From contig JAHHTM010000010.1 of NCBI GenBank assembly GCA_020024675.1, positions 1 through 19,361 of the forward strand: a stretch of 19,361 bases of DNA. The letters are read 5' to 3'. The stretch's first letter is position 1. Each line of letters opens with the position of its first letter. A program made the translations under genes and the position numbers. Positions 7,235 to 14,275 of the stretch are shown piece after piece. Origin of the DNA: Muricomes sp. Lineage in GTDB: Bacteria; Bacillota; Clostridia; Lachnospirales; Lachnospiraceae. Below the pieces are notes generated by a model. The model was not told where the DNA came from. It did no database searches and was given only the letters and a program-made list of their open reading frames with translations.

Positions 7235-8899
7235 TTAAACAGTCAAGATGGCACCTTTGTCTGCAGAGGATACCAGTTTTGCATACCTTGCCAGATATCC
7301 AGTATTGATTTTAGGTTCTTTATGTGTTAAAGAAGCCCTTCTTCTTTCAAGTTCTTCTTCAGAAACTTTTAATTCAATGCTATAGTTTGTAATATCAATG
7401 GAGATCAAATCGCCTTCTTCAACAAGAGCAATGGTTCCACCGGCGGCGGCTTCAGGACTTACGTGTCCGATAGATGCACCCCTTGTTGCACCTGAAAATC
7501 TTCCATCTGTGATAAGGGCAACACTATCATCAAGTCCCATTCCACAAATGGCTGAAGTAGGATTGAGCATTTCACGCATTCCGGGACCACCTTTTGGTCC
7601 TTCATAACGAATAACAACGACATCGCCAGGGTTGATCTTGCCATCGTAAATAACTTTGATTGCTTCTTCTTCAGAATCAAAAACTCTTGCAGGTCCCTCG
7701 TGTTTCATCATTTTTTTGGAAACGGCAGATTGTTTTACAACACAGCCATCTTTTGCAAGGTTCCCTTTGAGAACTGCAATTCCTCCTGTTTGGGAATATG
7801 GATTTTCTATTGGTCTGATAAGTACTTCGTCTTTATTTTGTGCATGTTCCAGTTTTTCTTTAAGTGTTTGTCCGGATACGGTAAGAACACTTGTATCAAG
7901 TAAATCCTTTTTTGTCAGTTCTTTCATAACGGCTGAAACACCACCGGCAAGATTAAGATCCTCCATAAAAGTGTCACCGGCAGGTGCAAGATGACAGAGG
8001 TTTGGAGTTTTTGCACTGATTTCATTTACCATATCAAGATTGAGTGTTACACCTGCTTCATGAGCAATGGCAGGAAGATGTAACATAGTATTTGTAGAAC
8101 ATCCAAGTGCCATATCGACAGTTTCCGCGTTGTGGAAAGCTGCTTCTGTCATAATGTCGCGAGGTTTGATATCTTTTTCAATCAGTTCCATGATTTTCAT
8201 TCCTGTTTTCTTTGCAAGCCTTAACCGGGCTGAAAATGGTGCAGGAATTGTTCCGTTTCCTTCAAGTGCCATACCAATGGCTTCTGTCAGGCAGTTCATG
8301 GAATTTGCTGTGTACATGCCAGAACAAGAACCACAAGATGGACATGCATTTTCTACATATTCATTTACATCATTTTCATCCATAGTTCCTGCATGATATG
8401 CTCCGACAGCTTCAAACATATGGCTAAGACAAGTTCTTTTTCCGTTTTCAAGTTTACCGGCGAGCATTGGACCACCGGAACAGAATATAGTAGGAATATT
8501 CAATCTTGCGGCAGCCATAAGAAGTCCAGGAACATTTTTGTCACAGTTCGGGATCATGACAAGACCATCAAACTGATGTGCCATTACCATAGCTTCTGTA
8601 CTGTCGGCAATTAAATCTCTTGTTACAAGAGAATATTTCATTCCGGTGTGTCCCATTGCAATTCCATCACAGACGGCAATGGCCGGGATCATGATCGGGA
8701 TACCGCCGGCAGTTCGGACACCGGCTTTTACTGCTTCTTCTATCTTATCAAGATTCATATGGCCTGGAACAATTTCATTGTAAGAGCTGACTACACCGAC
8801 TAATGGTCGTGTAAGTTCTTCTTCTGTTAATCCAAGGGCATATAATAAACTTCTGTTTGGTGCCCGCTCAATTCCTTTTGTGATGTTTTCAGAACGCAT
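7235..8899 (-). CDS. ilvD: Dihydroxy-acid dehydratase
   Basis: The 554-residue enzyme dehydrates 2,3-dihydroxy acids to 2-keto acids in valine/isoleucine synthesis using an Fe-S cluster. Diagnostic segments are PNCDKNVPG (C119, metal-binding D120 and K121 region) and CPSCGSCSGMYTANSMNC (186-203; C192 the likely second ligand). The C-terminal half has ISIDITNY and GYLARYAKLVSSA. At the first ligand position it reads NEIVPGH, with glycine where the [2Fe-2S] group has PCN. I therefore place it with the oxygen-labile Escherichia coli-like [4Fe-4S] type, which suits an anaerobe; this rests on recall of the family. GGAGGA lies before the ATG. It sits 26 bp after ilvC, the standard co-transcribed order. 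Confidence 0.96.
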   Translation of the reverse strand: MRSENITKGIERAPNRSLLYALGLTEEELTRPLVGVVSSYNEIVPGHMNLDKIEEAVKAGVRTAGGIPIMIPAIAVCDGIAMGHTGMKYSLVTRDLIADSTEAMVMAHQFDGLVMIPNCDKNVPGLLMAAARLNIPTIFCSGGPMLAGKLENGKRTCLSHMFEAVGAYHAGTMDENDVNEYVENACPSCGSCSGMYTANSMNCLTEAIGMALEGNGTIPAPFSARLRLAKKTGMKIMELIEKDIKPRDIMTEAAFHNAETVDMALGCSTNTMLHLPAIAHEAGVTLNLDMVNEISAKTPNLCHLAPAGDTFMEDLNLAGGVSAVMKELTKKDLLDTSVLTVSGQTLKEKLEHAQNKDEVLIRPIENPYSQTGGIAVLKGNLAKDGCVVKQSAVSKKMMKHEGPARVFDSEEEAIKVIYDGKINPGDVVVIRYEGPKGGPGMREMLNPTSAICGMGLDDSVALITDGRFSGATRGASIGHVSPEAAAGGTIALVEEGDLISIDITNYSIELKVSEEELERRRASLTHKEPKINTGYLARYAKLVSSADKGAILTV

Positions 8900-8925
8900 A
8901 TTAAAATCCTCCGTTTATTGTTATA

Positions 8926-9945
8926 TTAATTTGAAGCGTTGTCTAAGTCGGAATCATTCTTCCATAACATTTGTTCACGTAACTGTTTTCCAACGACTTC
9001 CATAGGGTGTTTAGCAAGTTGCTCTCGTTTGGAATTGAAGAAACAACGGCCATTTTTATTTTCAGAAATCCATTTTCCAGCGAAGGTACCATCCTGAATA
9101 TCTTTTAAAACAGCTTTCATATTTTCTTTTGTTTCTTTTTCTGGCAGGACTCTTGGACCGGAAACGTATTCGCCAAATTCAGCTGTATCAGAGATAGAGT
9201 AATTCATTGCGCTAATTCCACCTTTATTGATTAGATCAACAATCAGTTTCATTTCGTGGATACATTCAAAGTAAGCGTTGACTGGGTCGTATCCGGCTTC
9301 GACTAAAGTTTCAAATCCCATTCTCATAAGATCTACAACTCCTCCACAAAGGACAGCCTGCTCACCAAAAAGATCGGTTTCTGTTTCTTGATTCATTGTT
9401 GTTTCAAGAACACCGGCTCTTGCACCACCGATTCCTGCGATATAGGCAAGTGCTGTGTCATAAGCATGACCAGTAGCATCTTGTTCTACAGCTACAAGAC
9501 AAGGAACACCTTTTCCTGCCACAAATTGACTTCTTACAGTATGTCCAGGTCCTTTTGGGGCAGCCATAAATACGTCTACATCGGCAGGAGGAACAATCTG
9601 TTTGTATCGGATGTTAAAGCCATGTGCAAAAGCAAGTGCTTTTCCAGCTGTAAGATAAGGTTCGATTTCTCTTTTATACAAATCAGACTGAACTTCATCA
9701 TTTACAAGGACCATCACAACATCTGCACGTTGTGTTGCTTCTGCAACGGTCATAACTTTAAATCCGTCTTTTTCAGCTACAGGCCAGGATTTTCCGTTTT
9801 TTCTTAATCCTACAACTACAGTGCATCCAGAATCTCTAAGATTTAATGCGTGTGCATGCCCTTGAGAACCATAACCTATTACAGCTACTGTTTTTCCTTT
9901 TAAGAAAGTTAAATCGCAATCGTTTTCGTAATACATTTTTGTCAT
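8926..9945 (-). CDS. ilvC: Ketol-acid reductoisomerase (NADP-type, class I)
   Basis: The 339-residue length is normal for class I enzymes. It converts 2-acetolactate or 2-aceto-2-hydroxybutyrate to the dihydroxy acid by Mg-dependent isomerisation and NADPH reduction. The Rossmann fingerprint GYGSQGHAHALNLRDSG lies at about residues 24-40. The cofactor loop GLRKNGKSW (46-54) with R48 and S53 points to NADPH. AAPKGPGHTVR and the metal-binding ETETDLFGEQ follow. C-terminal EYVSGPRVLP closes the active site. AAGGAG precedes the ATG at 9945. It lies between the BASS transporter (34 bp) and ilvD (26 bp) in the T-box-controlled operon. Confidence 0.97.
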   Translation of the reverse strand: MTKMYYENDCDLTFLKGKTVAVIGYGSQGHAHALNLRDSGCTVVVGLRKNGKSWPVAEKDGFKVMTVAEATQRADVVMVLVNDEVQSDLYKREIEPYLTAGKALAFAHGFNIRYKQIVPPADVDVFMAAPKGPGHTVRSQFVAGKGVPCLVAVEQDATGHAYDTALAYIAGIGGARAGVLETTMNQETETDLFGEQAVLCGGVVDLMRMGFETLVEAGYDPVNAYFECIHEMKLIVDLINKGGISAMNYSISDTAEFGEYVSGPRVLPEKETKENMKAVLKDIQDGTFAGKWISENKNGRCFFNSKREQLAKHPMEVVGKQLREQMLWKNDSDLDNASN

Positions 9946-9979
9946 GATAAAAATCTCCTTATATATAAATTATTATGTT

Positions 9980-11011
9980 TTAAACATTTTCTTTCACAAA
10001 ATTTAAAGATGTTTCATTACGTTCTGCTTTTTTGTCCATTAATTTGAATAATCCAGCTAAAAGTGTTCCTGAGATAGAATGCCATACACAGGATACTGCA
10101 CAGATTACAGCTGACTGAGGAGTGTTGGCAAATTGTGCAGTTGTTGTTGCAAGATTGGTTGCAAGTCCGGCATTTTGCATTCCAACTTCGATGGAAAGAG
10201 TTCTTTTCTTTGCTGTATTCATACCGGTAAATTTTCCGGCTACATAACCAAGGAAATAACCCAAACCATTATGAAGTAAAACTGCAGCAAAGATTGTGAC
10301 TCCAGATGTAAAGAAGTAGGAACCTTGTGAAGAGATCACTCCGCCAACTACACAGGCAAGTCCCAATACAGCGATACCAGGCATAACTTTCTGCACATCT
10401 TGAAAAGTTTTCCTTTTTCCAAAAAGATAATTGAAAAGAAAGCCAAGGGCTACCGGCAAAATTACAGTTTCAACAATGGATACAAACATAGGCAATGCAC
10501 TTAGGCTGATCTTAGTACCGCTTGCCAGGAAGGAAACTAAAAGGGGTGTCATTACAGGGGATAATAATGTGGATGTAGTTGTCATTCCAACTGAGAATGC
10601 AACATCACCACCACACAAGTAAGACATTACATTTGAAGAAACACCACCTGGACAGCATCCTACAAGAATCAACCCTAATGTAACAGCATCCGGAAGCTGT
10701 AAAACTTTGCTAAGTCCAAATGCCAAAAGAGGCATGATACCATATTGTGCAACTGCACCAATGAAGATGTCCAGAGGCCTTTTTGCTAAGATTTTAAAAT
10801 CGTTGGTTGTCAAGGTAAGTCCCATGCTAAACATGATGATTCCGATGATGACAGACTGACTGGTAAATTTGTTTGCGACCATGTCAGTAAATAACTGATA
10901 ATTAACCCAGTGCATCATGGCTGGAAATACAAAAGCCAGTACAGCAACAGCGATTACTACAGCAGATGTGTAGTCTGATAAAAATTTGCTTGTTTTTTGT
11001 AATAGTTTCAT
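9980..11011 (-). CDS. Bile acid:sodium symporter (BASS) family transporter, first gene of the ilv operon
   Basis: The predicted 343-residue polytopic membrane protein has about ten hydrophobic segments. The BASS hallmark segments are visible: MFSMGLTL early on, GLILVGCCPGGVSSNVMSYLCGGDVAFSVGMT in the middle (the sodium-site crossing), and EVGMQNAGLATNLA near the end. I start at the ATG at 11009-11011, because CAGGAGGA lies just before it. A longer reading from 11050 would contain that site. The gene is the first one after an isoleucine T-box leader and precedes ilvC, ilvD and ilvE. Despite the family name, a bile-acid substrate is unlikely. BASS proteins also move 2-keto acids (bacterial ketopantoate uptake by PanS and a plant pyruvate carrier are known), so a branched-chain 2-keto acid or a pathway intermediate is my inference. 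Confidence 0.92.
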   Translation of the reverse strand: MKLLQKTSKFLSDYTSAVVIAVAVLAFVFPAMMHWVNYQLFTDMVANKFTSQSVIIGIIMFSMGLTLTTNDFKILAKRPLDIFIGAVAQYGIMPLLAFGLSKVLQLPDAVTLGLILVGCCPGGVSSNVMSYLCGGDVAFSVGMTTTSTLLSPVMTPLLVSFLASGTKISLSALPMFVSIVETVILPVALGFLFNYLFGKRKTFQDVQKVMPGIAVLGLACVVGGVISSQGSYFFTSGVTIFAAVLLHNGLGYFLGYVAGKFTGMNTAKKRTLSIEVGMQNAGLATNLATTTAQFANTPQSAVICAVSCVWHSISGTLLAGLFKLMDKKAERNETSLNFVKENV

Positions 11012-11082
11012 TTTTTCTTCCTCCTGAAATAAAGTTTGTTTCAAAAACATGATGCCTGATCAGTAGAAGTGTCTGCTAAAAT

Positions 11083-11118
11083 AAAAAAACCTTTGTCTCT
11101 TAAAAAGAGACAAAGGTT
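11083..11118 (-). terminator. T-box-controlled terminator of the ilv operon
   Basis: A perfect 13-bp stem (11088-11100 with 11106-11118; arm AACCTTTGTCTCT) has a 5-nt loop. On the minus strand it is followed by TTTTTTT (complement of 11083-11089). It lies directly downstream of the T-box sequence at 11126-11134, so uncharged tRNA should favour the antiterminator and disrupt it. Confidence 0.93.
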
Positions 11119-11336
11119 AAACTCTGCGGTACCACTCTTATTGCTGAATAAAATCCAGCCACTCTAAGCCATCCATCAATGGCCGGCATTATAACGTATG
11201 CCAATCGTTTCAGCTTACTGGTCAATAAAAGTTCAGCTGAAATGCTCAAAGGTGATATTCATATCATTCGGGCTACTGTGTTCCACCAAACCACAGCTCT
11301 CTGTAAGTCTTTCTGATATTACTTTTCCTCATCAGC
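11083..11336 (-). promoter_or_regulatory. T-box leader, isoleucine specifier (AUC)
   Basis: Read on the minus strand, the leader has a base stem GCTGA (11332-11336) with TCAGC (11236-11240). The stem I specifier loop has AGTA on the 5' side and GAAT-ATC-ACC on the 3' side, with ATATC/GATAT pairing above. Further elements are the AGAG, GGTGGAACAC-type apical segment, the T-box TGGTACCGC at 11126-11134, and the terminator at 11083-11118. The specifier codon is ATC at 11254-11256, placed as in the glyQS leader, where GGC follows GAAA. ATC means isoleucine, matching ilv genes downstream. When isoleucine is scarce, uncharged tRNA-Ile pairs with the codon and the T-box bulge and allows read-through into the transporter, ilvC, ilvD and ilvE. 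Confidence 0.93.
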
Positions 11337-11360
11337 GCATTCGATTTTTGAATTGAGCTC

Positions 11361-11389
11361 ATTATATTACGGCTTTTTTTGTTTGTCAA
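11361..11389 (-). promoter_or_regulatory. Consensus promoter of the ilv operon
   Basis: On the minus strand a perfect TTGACA (11384-11389) and a perfect TATAAT (11361-11366) are 17 bp apart. This should be a strong constitutive sigma-A promoter. It leaves control to the T-box leader, which starts about 25 bp downstream. Confidence 0.92.
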
Positions 11390-11471
11390 TCATTATTTTT
11401 AAAAAATTTATGGATATGTTTGCATTGTTTAGTAAATTCAATTTTATTTTGACTAAAGTTTGATAGAATTT

Positions 11472-11504
11472 CTCACACGATACTCACAAAAGAGGTGTTA
11501 TAAT
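11472..11504 (+). promoter_or_regulatory. Promoter of the potassium two-component operon, with phased TCACA boxes
   Basis: An extended -10 (TG at 11496-11497, TATAAT at 11499-11504) has no acceptable -35. In its place are CTCACA boxes at 11472-11477 and 11483-11488, 11 bp apart and on the same face of the helix. Direct repeats at this spacing are usual for OmpR/PhoB-type response regulators. The arrangement matches the promoter at 13865-13897 base for base in position. Activation by the response regulator encoded in this operon is inferred. Confidence 0.7.
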
Positions 11505-11533
11505 AACTTATATTGTTATTGGAGGATAGATTT

Positions 11534-13045
11534 ATGAAGACAACGGCCGTCAGTGTGATCAAAAATCTGTTTGTAGCCTTCATTTTAACGGTTACAGCAA
11601 CCGTGATCGGCTTTATATTTCGATACTGGAATCTTCAGGAAACGAATATCGTTATTATTTATATTTTATTCGTTCTTCTTACAGCACGATTTACAAGTGG
11701 TTACGTATATGGAATTGCTGCAACAGTACAGTCATTTTTGTTATTTAACTGGTTTTTTACGGAGCCATATTACAGTTTAAAGATCAATGATCCCACATTA
11801 ATATTAACTGCAGTCATTATGTTTATCACGGCTACGATAACCAGTGCTTTGACAAGTAAAGTAAAGGAAACAGCTTTGATCGCACAGGAGAAAGAAGCGG
11901 AAAGTAATGCACTTTATCAGATGACAAATCATTTAACAGATGCCACAACTTATGACAAAATAGCTTCTGTTATTGTAAAGACATTGAGCAGAATATTGGA
12001 GTGTAATGTGGCTTTTGTTTGTTTTGATGAAACAGGAACAACGGTTTCTTGTTTTATCCAGCAAAAAGGTGATGGAACACAGATCCATCGTAAACTGGAA
12101 GATCCTGTCGAATTTCAAAAACGTATGAGAAATAGTCACATTTCAGTAGATGCGGGCATGGAATTTTATGATTATCCAATTTATGGACGCACATCGTTAC
12201 TTGCTGTATTACGTATTCCGAAAGAATATGGTGAAAAATTAAATGCTGCACAAAAAAGAATCATTCACGCGGCAATGGAAAGCACCTCTTTGGCACTGGA
12301 TCGATTAAGTAGTTTTCATGAACAGGCAAAAAGCAGGGAAGAAGCCGTACAAGAGCGTTATAGAGGAAATCTTTTGAGAGCGATTTCTCATGATCTTCGC
12401 ACACCTTTGTCAGGTATTATGGGAAACAGCGAAATGCTTATGGGGATGTCAAAAAAAGAAGATCAGAAATACGAACTGGCAAAGGATATTTATGAAGATG
12501 CAGACTGGCTTCATGGATTAGTTGAAAATATTCTCAGCCTTACAAGATTTCAGGATCAGCCTTTAAGTCTAAAAAAAGAAACTGAGGCAGTAGAAGAAGT
12601 GGTCGGAGCTGCTCTTGTTGTTTTTCAGAAAAGAATGCCAGATCGAGAAATTGATGTGGAAATTCCAGATACATTATTACTGGTGCCAATGGATGCAAGA
12701 TTGATTACACAGGTTCTTGTCAATTTGCTTGATAATGCAGCAAAACACACAGCAAAAGAGCAAGAAATCAAGATCAATGTTGTAGTAAAAGAAGAGCAGA
12801 ATATTGTAGAAATCTCTGTTCTGGACAGAGGCTGCGGAATCCCGCAGGCAGCTTTATCTAAAGTGTTTCAGATGTTTTATACAACAAGTAGAAAAGAAGC
12901 TTCTTCCAAGAAAGGAATAGGCATCGGACTTCCAATCTGCCAGTCTATTGTAGAAGCACATGGAGGTAAGATCTGGGCAGAAAACCGTACGAATGGAGGA
13001 GCAAAATTTACGTTTACATTGCCATTGGAAGGAGAGGAAAAATGA
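11534..13045 (+). CDS. KdpD-like sensor histidine kinase (DUF4118 membrane domain)
   Basis: The predicted 503-residue protein is a membrane kinase. Residues about 8-105 hold four hydrophobic segments of the DUF4118 type found in KdpD, including GYVYGIAATVQSF and NWFFTEPYYSLKINDP. Residues about 120-260 are a GAF-like linker. The kinase core has the phosphoacceptor H286 in ISHDLRTPLSGI, the N box NLLDNAAKH (397-405), G1 in DRGCGIP (431-437) and G2 in GIGIGLPI (461-468). The large cytoplasmic KdpD and Usp domains that precede DUF4118 in E. coli KdpD are missing. An ORF reading from TTG 11513 is longer, but GGAGGA at 11521-11526 fits the ATG at 11534. It overlaps the response regulator by ATGA, so the two are translationally coupled. 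Sensing of potassium or turgor is inferred from the neighbouring Trk genes. Confidence 0.9.
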   Translation: MKTTAVSVIKNLFVAFILTVTATVIGFIFRYWNLQETNIVIIYILFVLLTARFTSGYVYGIAATVQSFLLFNWFFTEPYYSLKINDPTLILTAVIMFITATITSALTSKVKETALIAQEKEAESNALYQMTNHLTDATTYDKIASVIVKTLSRILECNVAFVCFDETGTTVSCFIQQKGDGTQIHRKLEDPVEFQKRMRNSHISVDAGMEFYDYPIYGRTSLLAVLRIPKEYGEKLNAAQKRIIHAAMESTSLALDRLSSFHEQAKSREEAVQERYRGNLLRAISHDLRTPLSGIMGNSEMLMGMSKKEDQKYELAKDIYEDADWLHGLVENILSLTRFQDQPLSLKKETEAVEEVVGAALVVFQKRMPDREIDVEIPDTLLLVPMDARLITQVLVNLLDNAAKHTAKEQEIKINVVVKEEQNIVEISVLDRGCGIPQAALSKVFQMFYTTSRKEASSKKGIGIGLPICQSIVEAHGGKIWAENRTNGGAKFTFTLPLEGEEK

Positions 13046-13740
13046 GTACACGAAATGAGATTATTTTAGTTGTAGAGGATAACGTACAGATCCGAAACTT
13101 TATTACGTATGTACTAAAAGAAGAAGGATTTTCGACCCTAACATCCAGTACTGCCCAAGGAGCATTAACAGCCATTGTAACCCAGCATATTGATCTTATT
13201 TTGTTGGATTTAGGACTCCCGGATTTTGATGGAATGGAAGTGATCCGCAAGGTACGGGAATGGTCAGACATTCCGATTATTGTTGTATCTGCAAGAGATC
13301 AGGATAAAGAGAAGGCGGATGCACTGGATACAGGCGCTGATGATTATCTGACAAAACCATTTTCAGCGACAGAATTGATGGCAAGAATACGAGTTGCAAT
13401 CCGGCATTTATCAAAGATTGGCATGAATAAGTCACAGCCGGTTTTGAAAGTTGGAGAGCTTTCTATTGACTTCGATAAACGTCAGGTGACAAAGAATGGA
13501 GAACCGATACATCTGACACCAATGGAATATAATCTTCTTTCTCTGTTGTTTAAAAATATGGGAAAAGTACTTACTACTCAGTACATTTTAAGAGAAATAT
13601 ATGGGGTTGGTTATGGAACAGATACACAGGCACTGCGGGCATTGATGGCCGGTCTTCGAAGAAAAATAGAGACAGTTCCTGCGAAACCACATTACATTAT
13701 GACTGAGATCGGAGTAGGTTATCGTCTGATCGATGAGTAA
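13042..13740 (+). CDS. KdpE-like response regulator (OmpR/PhoB family)
   Basis: The protein has 232 residues. The receiver domain (about 4-120) has acidic E12 and D13, phosphoacceptor D56 in LLDLGLPDFDG, S83 in VVSARD and K105 in LTKPF. A winged-helix DNA-binding domain follows (about 133-230), with IHLTPMEYNLLSLL, GKVLTTQYILREIYG and a C-terminal hairpin IGVGYRLI. The resemblance is to KdpE, the partner of KdpD. Its ATG overlaps the kinase stop codon, so the pair is co-translated. No kdpFABC genes are present here. The next operon encodes Trk-type uptake instead, so the likely target is the promoter at 13835-13897 and its own promoter at 11472. A terminator at 13774 closes this transcript. 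Confidence 0.92.
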   Translation: MSTRNEIILVVEDNVQIRNFITYVLKEEGFSTLTSSTAQGALTAIVTQHIDLILLDLGLPDFDGMEVIRKVREWSDIPIIVVSARDQDKEKADALDTGADDYLTKPFSATELMARIRVAIRHLSKIGMNKSQPVLKVGELSIDFDKRQVTKNGEPIHLTPMEYNLLSLLFKNMGKVLTTQYILREIYGVGYGTDTQALRALMAGLRRKIETVPAKPHYIMTEIGVGYRLIDE

Positions 13741-13773
13741 AACAGAATAAAAAAGACATTTAAAAGATAAAAG

Positions 13774-13807
13774 AGTGTTTGCACACAAGGTTGTGCAGGC
13801 ACTTTTT
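13774..13807 (+). terminator. Rho-independent terminator after the response regulator
   Basis: A 12-bp stem (13774-13785 with 13792-13803; arm AGTGTTTGCACA, two T-G pairs) has a 6-nt loop and runs into TTTTT at 13803-13807. It separates the two-component transcript from the Trk transcript. Confidence 0.87.
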
Positions 13808-13834
13808 ACTTTTTACGTGTGTGAATTTGAATTC

Positions 13835-13897
13835 TCACAGAATTCTCACACTAGATCACATACGCTCACACCAAAGTCACGGGATGGTTGTTATACT
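13835..13897 (+). promoter_or_regulatory. Trk operon promoter with five helically phased TCACA boxes
   Basis: TCACA starts at 13835, 13846, 13856 and 13866, and TCACG starts at 13877. The steps are 11, 10, 10 and 11 bp, so all five face the same side of the helix. The last box starts 15 bp before an extended -10: TG at 13889-13890, TATACT at 13892-13897. There is no recognisable -35. An inverted TGTGA at 13820-13824 forms a palindrome with the first box. This is the look of an activator-dependent promoter. The transcript would start near 13904, ahead of the AAGGAG at 13922. Confidence 0.75.
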
Positions 13898-13932
13898 CAA
13901 GATGAAAAAGGAATTCGAAAGAAGGAGTGAAC

Positions 13933-14274
13933 ATGCGTAAAGTAATGTCGAATATGCAGGAAAAAAAACTTTTATGTTTTTGTAATGAGGCAAGGGAGCT
14001 TATTGTAGCAGGAGATTATAAAAAATGTCATGATCTTATCTGTGTAGTAATGAGTGAGTATCCAGATGCTCCACAACCTCATAATATACTTGGAATTTTG
14101 CTTGAAAAGACCGGGCATCATACAGAGGCCATGAATCATTTTCGTGCAGCACTGGCACTGGATGCTACATATGGTCCGGCAGAAGAAAATTTAGAAACAT
14201 ATGGCACATTCCATTGTCATGGACAATGTGTATATGGTGATCAGAATATGGATTATATTGTCAGGAGGAAATAA
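13933..14274 (+). CDS. Small cysteine-rich TPR protein in the Trk operon
   Basis: The 113-residue soluble protein reads like two to three tetratricopeptide-type helical hairpins between about residues 10 and 88. The clearest TPR pair is PQPHNILGILLEKTGHHTEAMNHFRAAL. There are six cysteines: C15, C17, C32, C37, C95 and C99. The tail HCHGQC (94-99) could bind a metal or react to redox state, but this is not shown. AAGGAG lies 5 bases before the ATG. An in-frame GTG two codons earlier overlaps the ribosome binding site and is rejected. It is the first gene of the operon and its stop overlaps the ribosome binding site of the first trkA. A protein-binding or regulatory part in K+ uptake is plausible from position only. 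Confidence 0.8.
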   Translation: MRKVMSNMQEKKLLCFCNEARELIVAGDYKKCHDLICVVMSEYPDAPQPHNILGILLEKTGHHTEAMNHFRAALALDATYGPAEENLETYGTFHCHGQCVYGDQNMDYIVRRK

Positions 14275-14275
14275 A

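Noticed and set aside
7398..9807. Several plus-strand reading frames opposite ilvD and ilvC
   Set aside because: They are antisense shadows of strong conserved genes, without ribosome binding sites or recognisable domains.
11012..11050. N-terminal extension of the BASS transporter
   Set aside because: CAGGAGGA lies inside the extension before the ATG at 11009-11011, and the longer form adds a hydrophilic tail with no support.
11083..11533. The 520-bp gap as a possible new RNA or mobile element
   Set aside because: It is fully explained by the isoleucine T-box leader, the ilv promoter and the divergent potassium promoter.
14201..14275. Longer start of the first TrkA subunit
   Set aside because: It overlaps the end of the TPR gene, and the AGGAGG at 14262-14267 fits the ATG at 14276.
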